Both the position numbers and the translations under genes were made by a program. Below the pieces are notes generated by a model. That model was not told the origin of the DNA. It searched no databases and saw only the letters and a list, made by a program, of their open reading frames with translations. A stretch of 64,000 nucleotides of DNA from Beta vulgaris subsp. vulgaris (taxonomy: Eukaryota > Streptophyta > Magnoliopsida > Caryophyllales > Amaranthaceae): the NCBI RefSeq assembly GCF_026745355.1, contig NC_079206.1, positions 43,779,342 to 43,843,341 on the forward strand. The letters are read 5' to 3'. Each line of letters opens with the position of its first letter. Positions within the stretch are counted from its first letter, which is position 1. Shown piece after piece: positions 24,701 through 35,924 of this stretch.

Positions 24701-27700
24701 AACCCCTTTCTCTCTCCTACTTTTCTCACACCATGCCCCACACAACTTGATTTTCCTTGGTATCTGTAGGAACAGTAAGTGGGAAGATCTTTAGGAAACG
24801 GAGGGAGTATTAGGTAGGAGAGTAATTAGAAAAAAATTGGTTGAGAAGAAGTTTGGTAAAATATATGAAATTTGGACTCAATTTATAGATAAAAATATTT
24901 TATAGCCGTTATTGTAATTTTTTTTTTAAAATAATAAGCTGATTTTTTTTTTTATTAACGTTACAAAATTTATTAACAGTATAAATATAACCATAGGGAG
25001 GAAAGGAAGAGTGTTGCACTGCTGCAGCAAGAAACCACGTGGAGCGCTCCAACTTGCTGCTCAGTGGGCCTCTGACACGTGTCAGGGCCACTGACAGCAA
25101 GCACAGTGAATTGGGCCCAGCGTGCTGCTGAGCAGCGTTTCACCTAGCCTCCCGTGTTTATTTTTATTTTTTCCTTATAAACACTGCGTTTCACAAGGCT
25201 CAGGAACTTTGTCTTGCTAGTTTCTTTGCCACGCGTCTCTTCCCCATTTCTTTTGGGCACTCCATCCTAGGTACATATGGCCTGGAAATCAAGACCAACC
25301 AATCTAATGGGCCAAGTGCCCCCATAACAAAACTAAGTAAAGCTAGTTTTACTATTTGCTAGACCAACCTAAAACCAATCCATTGTAGATGCTCTAAGGG
25401 TCCTGGACATTACCAATCTGATTGCCGGATAGTCACTACTAAATATATTTAGTAAAGCAAAGCTCTACTACGAAGGGAGGCAAGAAAAGAGAGATTGATA
25501 CGCAAAAGTATATCCCTACGAAAGGAGAGCCCTTGTTATCCTCATCATTCCTTAGAAGAAGATATCAAATGAAATTAATAACCAATCTTTGAAACAGAGT
25601 GATTCAGATGCTGTGAGATCATGAGACGGTCATAGGTAATGTTGGGATGTTCCAAATCTCCATACCTATTTTTTGAAGGCTCCCAGGTTGTATTGATTTT
25701 GCCATCAAAAAGGAGTTTTGGATTGAGGCTGATGGAAAATAGGACCCAAGGCACAGAATTTATAACAGTTATTTCCTGTATGATGGATAGAAAGTCTCGA
25801 ATTTTAGCTGCTGGTTTTTGATTTGTTTTAAGGAGGAGAAATTATTTGTGCTTCTATACACTTGTGCAATCCAGAAACTACAAGGGGGTAGTGGATTGAA
25901 AGTGGAGTTTGATAAAAGAGCAGGGCATGGAAAAACATAGAAGATCATCTAAAAATCTTGCAAACTACTTTGACTCTGTAGAAGTGCAGTAATTTAGATT
26001 TGAGTGAAACAGGGTCACAGGTTGAGTTTGACTCTCGGTTTCTTTCCATATTGGACACCTGGTTTGTGACTGGAACATTATTAGTGTGTCTACGTTGTGG
26101 CCAAGTAAATTTATTCATGGAAGAGGAAGTGCTTTACATGCGTGAAGATGGTATAAATGACTGTTTAAAATCCTTTTACTGTCCAGATCAGGAACCTGGT
26201 TTATGGCTGCAATTATTTTTTGTGCATCCTCTTGTTCCCATTTTGAGGATCCTGAAGGGGATTTGAGGATTTTGAAAAAGGATGCAAACTACTTTGACTC
26301 CTTGGAAAACTGAAATCTTGTTTGTCGAAGGAGTTCACTAGTCTGCTTGTACTTTTGCTCGGTTGTCATGGTGTTTGATTAGGAAGTTATTAGGATTTTT
26401 CATGATTTGTTGCATTATTACTTTCTTCTTTTGGATCCAAAGGAGACTCCTTGGCTGAATGCTACTACTGATTTTAGGAGTTATATATTCATTCAGTCTC
26501 CTATCTTCTTTTGGACTTCTTAGACTGATTATGTTTGGCTTAAGCCTTTTTAAGGTAGCGTAAACCATAGTTCGAAAATACAGTTTCGGTCACGGTCGCG
26601 GTAACGGTCACGGTGATGCGGGAACGGGGATGATGCGGTTGTCGTACTGCTGTATATCGGCTAATGCATGAAATATCCTAAAACCCGCCTAAAATGCGGT
26701 TTTTTTCTACACCTTTACGATGCAGGTAATATCGGTTCGGTAGATTTGAAAACCTTTATGACACGGGCGATACGATACGATGCGGCCTTGTTTTGACACC
26801 ATGGCGTAAACTTTGGATACCTCCCCCTTCATCTGCCTGTATTTCCGTTAAGCTTGTGTTGAGACCTGAATACCTGATCTTTACACCTTGTTGGGGGTCT
26901 GTCTTTATGTTGGTTGGTGATTTTCGCAGGATTTTATCTTATTTCTTGGTTGTTATTTTACCTATAGAGGTCTTGCAATTCCAAGTGGTGGCTGGCTTTG
27001 CTATTCTTCTAGCTATGTATCACATGACCACTTCCATTGTTATTACCTCCTTAAATCCATAACCTCCAACCTGTTGGTGCTATATGCACCAATATAGAAT
27101 GCATGTTTTTGATATTAAAGTACTTTGTACTAATGCTTTTCTTAATAATAAAAAATCAACATGTGGACAGCATGGGCCAATAAGACCTTTTATCTGGAAG
27201 GTTAAGAGTGATTTAGATCATTGTCAAAGTGAATTTACTGACGAATGCTACTACTAGAAGTATGCTCTCTCTTTTATAATTGAATATTGCCTCTGCTTCT
27301 GATCCACTATAATTCTCTTCATATGGCAGACAAAAGCGATTGCAATATGGATGGAATGATGAAGAACTGAAGCTTGCTGCTGGGAGTGAGAAAGTCACTT
27401 GTCTGCAACACAGTCTAAAGCTCCACAGTGCATATCTGGGAGTTCCTGTAAGACGATCTTGGTTCCCCAAACATCCTTTACATTGCTAGGGCCTGTTGTT
27501 TGGATGACATAAAATTGGGATTTTATTTTATTGGCTGATGTTGGTGATTGGTTTTGACTAGGGGAATATTGTAACAAGAGATGATGTAGGAGAGCCCTGG
27601 GCGACATCATGCCATTCCAAATTCCTTGGAACTGTGGATTACATATGGTAATGGAACCTTGATTTTGTAAAGCAATTCATTTTGGATCTGAATGCTGCTA

Positions 27701-30700
27701 TAATCATATGTTGCTTGCTGCAGGCACAGTGAACATCTTATTCCTGTTAGAGTCCTTGAGACATTACCTAGGAATGCGTTAGAAAATATTGGAGGTCTTC
27801 CCAGTAAGGTATAACTATTTTTACAATCTTTAATAGTTGCATTTCTTTATCATTGAACAATATGGTACTATTCTTCTTACATTTTTGTTTTCATAGTTAT
27901 TCAATTACATTGCTAGTGCCTGCTTTTAGGAGATTGTTGTCTGTAGGTACTGTCAGTAGTTTGGTATTTGTTCCTCATAAAATATTATATGCATAAAAAA
28001 AGGCACATGGTCGATTTGGTGTCTAATCTGAGATACTTGCAGCGACAATCTGTTAGACGTCGATTTGGCGTCTAATAGGATTATGAATAACCGGGTACCT
28101 GGTCATGCAGGCACCTGTTTTTGCGTGTAAACAAAAGTTTGGCCCAATACAGTACCCGGTTTTCCGGGTCAAGTCATTGGAATAATGGGCGATGATATTC
28201 AGTTTTTAACTTTTTATTTTACCTTTTCAAATAATCAAACCGACTGCCATGCTAAAAACATCACCAGTTCACTACTATTGCCATGACTGCCATTCATGAC
28301 ATGTAGACCAAGAGAGTAAAGATGTAAACGGTATAAACCTGCACCTTAATTACCGTTGAGACTGAGGATAGAAAAAGTGTCAATCATTTTGCAGCAACAT
28401 CCAGCAACCAAAAGAAAACATGAACACAAAATTAGAACTACACTAGAAACATCACTAATTCACTAATAGTGCCATGACTGCCATCCATGACATGTAGTTG
28501 AACCGAGAGAGTAAAGGATGTAAAGGAGATAAACCTGCACCTTAATTACAGTTATGCCTTAGGATAGAAAAAGTGTCCATTTCAAAAGCAGCAACATCCA
28601 GCAATAATATTAACAAAAAATAAGACAACCATGAAAACCATCGGTTTAGTTGACCAAGATTGGAAAATAAAAACGAAAAAGTTCAGGTTCTTGAAACCAA
28701 CTGCTCTTGCATTTGGTGCCAATAAAATAAAATTATATAAAACTCATAATCAAATGATAGTAGTACCATTTTTAGTACCTGTTAAAGGAGGTTTGGATAC
28801 CAATTGGCTTCTTTTTAAAGTTTTTTTCTTTCTGGTACCAAATGCAAAAACAATTGGTACTAAATGGGGGGGATGGTGTTAGACGCCTATCCAGGTCGTA
28901 CTGATCCCTCTGTTTCATTTTTATATATAAACCCTCTGTTTCACTAAACAAGTTACCATTTGAGTCTTCACTACAATGTAAAACTTTGAGCATTAATATC
29001 TTTAATTATGTATATGTAGGAATTATATCTACATTAAGACAAATTAAACAAATCTCACATGACTATATTTTCCTTACAAATAAATCACAAGGAAACTATT
29101 TTAGTGAAACCGAGGGTTCATATGATATGCATTCCAAAACTCAGTATATATGAATCAAATTACTAATTGGAGAACCCTAAATTTGCCGTCACCTTTTCTG
29201 GAAATATGCATTTTAACTTATGTACTTTTGACATTCACGTAGGTGAAACACGCCTTATCGAGTAATTCCATTCGAACCCCTGGGTCTAATGATATTATTA
29301 GTAATAGCCTTCCCAGAAAAGAAATCTATTACACAAAATTTTCAGCAGTTTTTCGTACAAGTGTACCTCTAATAGGGCAACTCTGTTGCCTCAATCTTAT
29401 CAGAAGAAGCAGAATGAGTCTTCTTTGAAAGCTTCAATTCAAAAATCCGGCTTCAAAGTATGGCCTTGCACATTCTGATGCTAGGCAGTCGCTACCTGCT
29501 CTAAGAAGTATTCTTTTCTTTTTTAGGGGGGATGACGCTAAGAAGTATTCTCAATCTTTAACACCTAGCAAAATTTAATTTACCAATGGATGGAGCAATA
29601 GATTTTAGTTGATGCCACATTGTTTGTTTGCATCAAATTTAAGCCATGGCAGTAAATCAAATATGTCACTGGATGAAGTTTGCCTATTAGATAAACTGAT
29701 CCTGCAGAAGAATAGCTGCAAGCCTGCAACTCCAATCTTGTAGCCTACTTATTTTGCTGATCATTTTTCACATGGTTGTGAGCTCGGCATCTTACATGCG
29801 ATATTGACTGAATATGACTTGAACATAAAGTCAACTAGAAATGAACCAAAGCCAACATCAACAGCTTTTGTCAAACTATGGCTCTTGCTTTTCCATTTGC
29901 TAAATGGTCACTTACCAATTAAATATTTCTAAATAAATCCAGTTGCCTCTTTGGTCTATCTATTTCCAAAATTGCTGGTGTTAGAGAAGGGGTATCGGTG
30001 GATGATCTTCTTGAGCTTGATGATGTGCAGCCGCCTATCAATTGATTGTCGATAATCCAGCTGCATCCTCAGTCTCTTTGTGCCCAGTACTCCTGGTATT
30101 GGAGATTATGGAGAAGGGGTATGGATTACGAGCTTGAGGCTGCAGTGTGGAACACATAGTTGACTTTGTAACTCACTGGCCTCAAAGCTATGACTACTAG
30201 CAGCTAGGGATGCTTGGATTGGCTTTTATGGTTTCTTATAATGGAAAGACATGTAGGTTACATACCCTATTTAGTTATTGCTGTAAAGCATATAATTTAT
30301 ATTAGGGTGTCAAATATAATGTAGTACTCCCTCTGCTTTTATTTATTTGCTACATTCTTGTTTACACAAGAATTTAGGAAATGTCCCTTTCATTATTTTT
30401 TGGTGTTCTTTTTGACCTCTTTAACATTAAATAGGATAGGAAAAGGGAAAAGAGTAGTACTTTTTGGTGGAAGAAGAGGAGAAACAAATATAATACTATT
30501 ACTTTTTGGTGGGACAAGTCTCCTAATAAGGAAATGTAGCAAATAAAAAAAAGCAACCCTTTTTGGAAAATGTAGCAAATAAATAAAAGCAGAGGGAGTA
30601 TGTAAAATGATCTGTACAAGTTATGAAGTGGGATTGTTATGATTGCTAAAATAGGAAATATAATGGAGAATTGACCAAAGAATTAAGATCCTATCAACTA

Positions 30701-31221
30701 CGTAGTATAGATCTTAGATGGTTGGCAAGTGTTTGAATCATTAAGCCATTAAACTGTAGGATAGATCAGAATATGGACAACGTTGTTATTTCGGTGTATT
30801 TGAGGTATATTAGAAAGGATTGTGGAAAAACAGTGAAATGCATCTCTACTGATGGTGGATCATAAAAGTGCTTATAGTTTTGTGGTTCTCTTTCAATGGG
30901 TCCCTGTCATTTACATTGGTTTGTCACTGCTAGAAATAGAATACAAAAGGCAAAAGTTAAAATGAGTTTGCTGTTGATCATCGGAACTTTTATTTACAAG
31001 TCATGTAAAAACAAGATTGCTGTTTTTTGTATTTTTTTTATAAATTTTCATATGAATGTATGGCAATGAAGGAAGCATATTACGAGTGATGCTTTGCCTT
31101 TTATATATTGTAAGCACAAATTTCCCAAGCTGACTTGTTGCTTTGGTTGAAGAATTGGGGCAGCGACCATCTAGCATTAGTGTGCGAATTTGCTGTTGCC
31201 AATTTCAAAACACCGGTTTAG
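12777..31221 (+). CDS. CCR4-like endonuclease/exonuclease/phosphatase-family protein (14 exons)
   Basis: Predicted mRNA poly(A) deadenylase-type nuclease of the CCR4 family, closest by memory to plant carbon catabolite repressor 4 homologs 5/6. Exons: 12777-13113, 15458-15621, 16144-16209, 16300-16352, 17755-17836, 21236-21282, 22435-22501, 22628-22720, 22797-22829, 22919-23007, 27330-27447, 27562-27647, 27724-27808, 31153-31221. They sum to 1389 nt: 462 residues and a TAG stop, no frameshift. Residues 1-112 are a basic, low-complexity N-terminus; the EEP domain follows. Catalytic-type residues are N121 (SYNIL), E168 (QEVDRF), D297/N299 (GDYNSVPQ), D409 (GTVDYIW) and D445/H446 (WGSDHLAL). The start is the first ATG after an in-frame TGA at 12774. 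A later ATG (12873) is possible. Intron 2 is GC-AG. Introns 1, 4, 5, 10 and 13 are long and TE-rich. Acceptors of exons 5 and 14 (CAAG, GAAG) are weak but fix the frame. Confidence 0.9.
13114..15457 (+). other. Intron 1 of the CCR4-like gene
   Basis: 2.3 kb, donor GAG|GTAGTG, acceptor TTTACAG. Phase 1: the split codon G|AT restores Asp before KLVLVSYN. I see no convincing exon or bounded TE inside; short open frames here are not supported. Confidence 0.8.
15622..16143 (+). other. Intron 2, GC-AG type
   Basis: The exon ends ...TTTTCAG and the intron begins GCAAGTCC, ending GACTGCAG. The donor CAG|GCAAGT is the strong consensus of GC-AG introns. It is required to join Gln167 to catalytic Glu168 (GAAGTTGATCG) as in the family. 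The nearest GT in frame (15631) would insert three residues, Ala-Ser-Pro, directly before that Glu. The intron carries a Harbinger MITE. Confidence 0.85.
15737..15972. mobile_element. PIF/Harbinger (Tourist-like) MITE in intron 2
   Basis: 236 bp, ends GGGCCCGTTCG in inverted orientation, flanked by TTA on both sides (15734-15736, 15973-15975). The inner parts are A/T-run rich and partly self-complementary (AAACTGAAAA/TTTTCAGTTT). No coding capacity. Confidence 0.88.
16353..17754 (+). other. Intron 4 of the CCR4-like gene
   Basis: 1.4 kb, donor CG|GTAATG, acceptor GTCAAG. A 122-codon frame (16761-17129) lies inside but is skipped by the family alignment (FWKDER joins FKLLHEEN), so it is not counted as exon. 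Its origin is unrecognised. Confidence 0.75.
17837..21235 (+). other. Intron 5 of the CCR4-like gene
   Basis: 3.4 kb. Contains a LINE fragment on the minus strand (19420-19720) and a stretch at 18190-18470 that looks like old repetitive DNA, but I cannot bound it. No host exon seen. Confidence 0.75.
19420..19720 (-). mobile_element. LINE 3' fragment in intron 5
   Basis: On the minus strand one frame reads AIWWRNWKDRSQQIFEG, the W-x-x-W-K-(D/E)-R-x-x-x-x-F-E-G pattern found near the C-terminus of plant L1 ORF2 proteins. It runs towards an A-rich tail (TTATAAAAAAATTAAAAT, plus 19412-19430 region). 5'-truncated, as usual for LINE copies. Old and weakly bounded. Confidence 0.5.
21283..22434 (+). 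other. Intron 6 of the CCR4-like gene
   Basis: 1.15 kb, donor AC|GTAAGT, acceptor ATATAG. No bounded TE or exon seen. Confidence 0.75.
23023..23445 (-). other. 140-codon antisense open frame in intron 10
   Basis: Uninterrupted from ATG, with ordinary protein-like composition (for example IPDLPLDLLRDGNRVQDVLD and YYLGGYVLGVWDEDN). The beginning resembles neither repeats nor a known TE protein. It might be a captured gene fragment. It starts 16 bp from exon 10 on the other strand. I do not recognise it and see no promoter. Confidence 0.3.
23865..25394. mobile_element. Harbinger-like non-autonomous element holding a Stowaway
   Basis: Ends GAGAATCACCAATGGCTTGG and (inverted) GAGCATCTACAATGGATTGG; 18 of 22 terminal bases match. 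The flanking trinucleotides are TTA and TAA, so the duplication is imperfect. About 1.53 kb, including a 318-bp Stowaway at 24490-24807. No transposase seen. The GC-rich right part (25000-25150) differs in composition from the AT-rich left. Confidence 0.6.
24490..24807. mobile_element. Stowaway (Tc1/mariner) MITE
   Basis: 318 bp, TA on both sides, inverted termini (T/C)TCCCTCCGTTTCCTAAAG and beyond, 26 of 27 bases matching. The AAGATCTTCCCTCTT stretch is repeated about 50 bp inside the left end. Nested in the element at 23865. Confidence 0.92.
26566..26803. mobile_element. hAT-type MITE in intron 10
   Basis: 238 bp with a perfect 8-bp duplication GCGTAAAC (26558-26565, 26804-26811). The ends CATAGTTCGAAAA and (inverted) CATGGTGTCAAAA match at 9 of 13 bases. 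The interior has repeated CGGTCACGGTCGCGGTAACG motifs near the left end and GGCGATACGATACGATGCGG near the right. Confidence 0.75.
28256..28615. repeat. 191-bp tandem duplication
   Basis: 28256-28446 and 28447-28615 share AACATCAC...TGCCATGACTGCC, CATGACATGTAG, GATAAACCTGCACCTTAATT and AGCAACATCCAGCAA. Diverged by substitutions and small indels. Confidence 0.8.
28929..29119. mobile_element. Degenerate Stowaway-like MITE
   Basis: Inverted ends ACCCTCTGTTTCACTAAA and AACCCTCGGTTTCACTAAA (read inward), about 190 bp apart. They resemble Stowaway termini, but the TA duplication is not clear. Confidence 0.5.
30327..30598. mobile_element. Stowaway MITE with near-intact termini
   Basis: 272 bp flanked by TA (30325-30326, 30599-30600). 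The inverted termini, starting CTCCCTCTGCTTTTATTTAT, are identical over about 30 bp, suggesting a fairly recent insertion. Internal KTAGTACTTTTTGGTGG-type repeats occur in both orientations. Confidence 0.92.
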
Positions 31222-32560
31222 CAGCTGCTATCACACTTCCCAAAAGGAGTTGCAACTATAGGATTTGAAGCATCATAGCTCCCATAAGGAAAAGATCTGC
31301 CCAAAATCCAACGTGCATTTTGGTTCACACCATGAAATACCCTACTGGTGAAGGTTATCAGATCCATATGGACTGGTTTTTAAATCACTCTTCAAGTATG
31401 TCAGGTACCGGAGCTCAATTGTGGGAAACCGATGAAATGGACAGGATTGATGAAATCAAAGGGCTAACAAATTATGAGGGTGAGCAAGGCAGCAATGATT
31501 CGATGGCATAGCAAGGCAGGTCACACAACAGAGGCAAATCAGGAACTTCAAGAGTTGCATCCTGAAGCAGATCTCACTGATCAATTATATGTTAATTTTC
31601 TTCATTCTCTCTCTTTTTACCGAATTGTTCCTGAAGGAATTGGACAACTTAGAATGTAATTATAAATACAGTCACTGACATAACCCTAGTTCAGTAAATT
31701 CGATGGTTCCAGTACCAATAGTAATTCAGTTCCCGTTAGTATCTACTTTGAGATCATTCTGATAATCGCGTAGCTGCTGGCACCTTTAACATATGAAGTA
31801 GCGCCCCTTGTGACATAAGCAATTGTGCTACATGAGCATCACATTAAGCATATTTCTAGTGAAGGAAATAACAGTATGGTTAATATATCATAAAGGATAC
31901 AATGCAGAGTTTGTGGAAAGTGTTTCTTTTGGACTATATTTACACTATTCTCCAGTCCTTTTCATTGGCACACCATCGTGAAACTTACAGGCTTACAGAT
32001 TATATTTTCTTAGATTAGATATGTACGATTCAATCTTGAAAGCAAACTATACGTATCTTTCTTACAAAAAGAAAGTTGATTCTTTCTCCCCTTTTTATCT
32101 TTCTCTCGTTTCAAAAATCCTTCTGTAAGTAAGTCTCCTTTCTCTTGTTCTTTCAGCTGCCACTGACTACTGTAGCATGCATCCTTTTAGCATGGATATC
32201 TAGATTGCATAAAAGAGCTATCACCAGATTTGGTGCTCCCATAGCCCAATAGTTGGCCTTGCGTGTATTTGTAATCTCACCTAGCTATCTAAGGGAGTAG
32301 TTCTTTTTTTCTACTTGGCATGCATGGGATTTTGCAAGGTCGACTTCATTAGTAAATGTTCAGTCTTCTTCTAGTATTTATTGCCCTTCGTCAGTTTGTA
32401 ATTTCTATCCCTCCTTCCGTTTGGCTATTGTTTCTGTTTGCATTAAAGTCCTCTTTTATCTGCATTTACTTCTCTATCTCCACCATGCAACCACCTTCTA
32501 ATAACTACAACATCATAATAACTGCAAAATCCGAAAATCCGTGCTTTATTCTTTCTAGAT
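31222..32560 (+). other. Downstream of the CCR4-like gene, probable 3' UTR then intergenic
   Basis: Starts at the stop codon. A short plus-strand frame (31320-31511) is probably untranslated. No clear AATAAA was fixed as the end of transcription. No other gene seen up to the LINE relic. Confidence 0.45.
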
Positions 32561-32569
32561 CTATCTAAT

Positions 32570-33749
32570 CCCCTCATTCTAGGATTTTATCTCCCCCACT
32601 ATGATGATCAAGTTATTTGGGTTTATTTTGATTACGAGGGTGTGTTTAAGTTTTGTAAAACTTGTGGCTGTGTGGTCACTCAACGATTCGATGCTCATAT
32701 TTTGCTTATGAAGCTTCAAGGCGTTTTTACTCTATGCTGACTGAGTTTGACTGAGTTTGAGAGAAGTGGTGCTAAAGTTCTTTATGGCCCTCTTAGCTCT
32801 ACATACTATACTAACTTCATCATTGGTTCTCCGGGTCGGTTCATCTTTAGAAATTCAAGATTGAATTTATTATTGAGAGAAGAATCTGATGATATTTTAG
32901 AGTCTCCAAGACGTCAGGATTATTATGAACCTCTAGAAGCAAACATTAATATTCCTCGTCATCTGACGATTATCATACAGGAGATGAAGATATTGATTCT
33001 GATGATCTCTATATAATTAATAGCCTACTCAAGATTGATCTAGTCAGAACCTTAACTCCCCTAACTTAGCTCCGAATTCTCCACCAAGCTTAAATGTTGT
33101 AAGATCTCGAGGTACTAGATTTCGGCTTAATGGTGACGCTTATTGCCAGTTCTATCATTCTTCTAATTTCTCTAGATTTCCATCTTCTAGTGATATTTCT
33201 AGGGCTGCATACACGCATATTGTTAATTCTAATATACCCTACTATTTCGGGATCTAGGTAATGATGAGTGCCTTACGATCACTCATAATACTTCCACCAC
33301 ACATCAGGCGAATCCTACTTCCTCTCATGTTCATACAACCACAAGTCTCTTAGAGGATGTTGTTCCCTTGCAAGCTCAGCCTATGCACTTTAATCCTACG
33401 CTACCACCTTCCCCACCTGCCATTATAGCGTATTGTGGTTCGATTTTCAGTCAGGCCATGCTCACCTGCTTAGAAGATTCTTACAGTCAGCTAGAACTTC
33501 AAGAGCTCATCCTTCACCATTTAATTATTCTCCTCTTCTTCCCCTTTTCATAGATTTTCCACCTCACCTACTCAACCTCTACATCCTCTCCTTGTTTGAA
33601 AATGATCCTCCTAATTTCCCAGTGCAAGTACAAGAGCACGCTTTACCTTTTAACCTTACAAAAAAAAAAAAAACGTTTGTCTCTCTCTCAACTCACCGGT
33701 TCTTTCCTGTGGTAATTCTCCATTACCGAATGTATTGTTCATAGATTGG
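32570..33749 (+). pseudogene. L1-type LINE ORF1 relic
   Basis: One frame reads VIWVYFDYEGVFKFCKTCGC followed by VGHST and a further Cys: the plant L1 ORF1 zinc-knuckle segment (C-x2-C-x4-H-x4-C), an RNA-binding protein of the retrotransposon. A stretch FERSGAKVLYGPLSSTYYTN follows in the next frame (32747-33016). A TGACTGAGTTTG duplication and later stops break it. The copy continues on the far side of the CACTA insertion at 50836. Confidence 0.7.
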
Positions 33750-33764
33750 TTTCACTAGCAGATT

Positions 33765-34045
33765 AATTGCTTATTACCGCGGTGGTATTGATGCGGTTTT
33801 ACCCATACGCAACAATAAATCACGTGAAAAGAAAAGGTAAAATGTAAAATAGACCTATTACTGCAGTTTCGGCTGGAAACCGCAACTATATAATTCTAAC
33901 AGGAAAAATTTTTGAACTTAAGTTTACTATTTGACCAGCTCTATTGCTGCGATTCCTGGCCAGAACCGCAACAATTGATTAAAATATTATTTTTTTAATC
34001 TATTGCTACGGTTCTGGCTGGGAACCGCAACAATAGGGCTGGGCC
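33765..34045. repeat. CACTA 5' subterminal repeats
   Basis: Four or five copies of a GCGGTT...AACCGCAACAATA inverted motif (e.g. 33860-33893, 33944-33980, 34002-34036), with further copies at 40548-40585 and 50682-50800. In CACTA elements such repeats bind the TNPA-type protein; that role here is inferred. Confidence 0.8.
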
Positions 34046-34049
34046 AGAT

Positions 34050-34460
34050 TTGAAAAAAAAACATGTGTTTTTTCTCACTTATCTCACACTCACACTCTTT
34101 CTCTCTTGGCTCTCTCTCGCACTCTCTCATACAAGGGTTCGATTTTCGACTAAAGCGGTGGTTTCCAGCGACAAGGCTTCAGTTTTCGGCCAAAAAACGA
34201 TGGTTACCGGCGCAAGGCTTCAGTTTTCGGCCAAAAAGCAATGGTTTCCGGCGACAAGGTTTCGATTTTTCAGTTTTTCAGATCCCTTCTTCGGTTTTTT
34301 TGCCCCTCTCCTCCACCGACGTGTTTTAGTGCGATTTTCACTCCTCTACTTCATTCACCGCCGCCACTACCATCATTCACCGTCGATGCCACCTTCCCCT
34401 TATCATAGGAGGTTAGTTTTTCATAATTTCTTATCAATTTTAAGTTTTCTTATTTAATAG
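34050..34460 (+). other. CACTA leader with ~54-bp tandem repeat
   Basis: Pyrimidine-rich (CTCTCTCGCACTCTCTC), resembling a plant 5' leader. Between 34156 and 34262 the phrase CGACAAGGCTTCAGTTTTCGG is repeated about every 52 bp, giving overlapping open frames (135 and 88 codons) without recognisable function. Possibly the first exon of the transposase transcript. Confidence 0.45.
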
Positions 34461-34609
34461 TGCTTTAATAAAAAATTTGGCTTAGATAGTAGTTAAAAAT
34501 GCTCAATACAATGTATGTATATGATTAATCATAAGATTTGACTATTAGAAACTAATTCTGTGATGATTTTGCTTTAGTTTTTGTATGCTCTAAAATGTTA
34601 TACGGGATT

Positions 34610-35040
34610 GTTTTTGCATAAGTTCTCTATGTGAAGTGATATGTACAATGGGATTATTTTTGCAATCCCTTCGTATTGATAAACTCACAAATGGAAGGGG
34701 AAGGGAAATTAAGTAGTGGTTTGGTATTTGTTGTTTAGTGATGACTTGAAATCGCTTGAGTACAACTGTTTTTATGTACAATGCGATTATTTTCGCGATG
34801 TGAGAGGAAGGAAAATGTAAGGACTGGTTTGATATTCGTTGTTTGGTAATGACTTGGAATTATCGCTTGAATGCGATTGTTTGTATGTACAATGCGATTG
34901 TTTTTGCAATGCCTTCATATTGTTAGACTCACCAATGAGAGGGGAACAAAAATCTAAGGAATTGTTTGGTATTTGTTGTTTGGTGATGACTTGGAATCGC
35001 TTGAATGCGATTGTTTTTATGTACATCATTATGCCTAGAT
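34610..35040. repeat. ~130-bp tandem array inside CACTA
   Basis: Four diverged units with GTTTGGTATTTGTTGTTTGG, TGATGACTTGGAATCGCTTG and ATGTACAATGCGATTGTTTT. Open frames on both strands here come from the repeat. Probably an intron of the transposon transcript. Confidence 0.8.
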
Positions 35041-35680
35041 ACCTGTTCAAGACTTAGGAGTAAGTCTTGAATAGTCTTTGTTTTGAGACTGTTCTTAAAC
35101 GTCATCTCACTTAGGAAGTGAATGTGTGTTGATTCTTTGATTCTAAGTGAAATATGATTAGTCATTTCTCTAATTTGTTTTCCGGGTACTTATAAGATAA
35201 GCAATTATCTTCATCTTGTACTTGGAGAACTGAAGGCAAATGCTGCCGAATTTTACTTAGAATCAAAGATGATACATGCATTCACTAGTGGAATGGGATG
35301 TCTAAGGATGGTTAGGTTGGAGTGATAAGGACCCAATGGAAACATGCATTGAATATTAGCTTGTTGTGTTATATTTACGTAAATTTTTTAATTGGTAATG
35401 AATTTTTATGACTGTATGTGTGGGAGTTTTTAGAAACAGATCGAAGTTGAATGTATGGAAAGCGGAATACGCTGGAGTTCGTACAAGGTGTGAATGAGTT
35501 TTGTAAACGTGCTATAGAGCATCAACAACTTACTTGCGATGATGGATTTTATGTCCATTTGTTGATTACTACAATGTGAATACAAAATATGATATTAGGA
35601 CTATAAGGGATCATATTATTCGTCGTGGATTTCGAATTGAGTATTATATTTGGTTATGACATGGTGAGAATGAAAAATAT

Positions 35681-35924
35681 ACTCAGGATATGGTTAGTGT
35701 TGATGTTGACACTAGTAAAACATTAGAGATTGATATGTCGAATGTTGGGGTTGAGAATGAAGTTGTGATTGAAGATCTTATTAGGATTCAAGGTGATGAT
35801 GTACTCAGGATAGGGTTAGTGTTGATGTTGACACTAGTAAAACATTAGAGATTGATATGTCGAATGTTGGGGTTGAGAATGAAGTTGTGATTGAAGATCA
35901 TATTAGGATTCAAGGTGATGATGT
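35681..35924 (+). repeat. 122-bp tandem duplication in transposase region
   Basis: 35681-35802 and 35803-35924 are nearly identical, starting ACTCAGGATA. 122 is not a multiple of three, so the duplication breaks the transposase frame. Confidence 0.9.

Larger units (their letters stand above)
23008..27329 (+). other. Intron 10 of the CCR4-like gene
   Basis: 4.3 kb, the longest intron. Phase 2: AG|A restores Arg344. It contains an antisense open frame (23023-23445), a Harbinger-like element holding a Stowaway, and a hAT MITE. 25400-26330 has plus-strand gene-like open frames I cannot assign. Confidence 0.8.
27809..31152 (+). other. Intron 13 of the CCR4-like gene
   Basis: 3.3 kb, donor AAG|GTATAA, acceptor GTTGAAG. 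Holds a tandem duplication, a degenerate Stowaway-like element and a well-preserved Stowaway. The last coding exon (31153-31221) contains the catalytic SDH, so splicing across this intron is needed for activity. Confidence 0.8.

Noticed and set aside
34590..35165. Several minus-strand frames of 63-87 codons
   Set aside because: All come from the ~130-bp tandem array in the CACTA element; sequences such as MYIKT...FQVITKQQIPN repeat with the unit.
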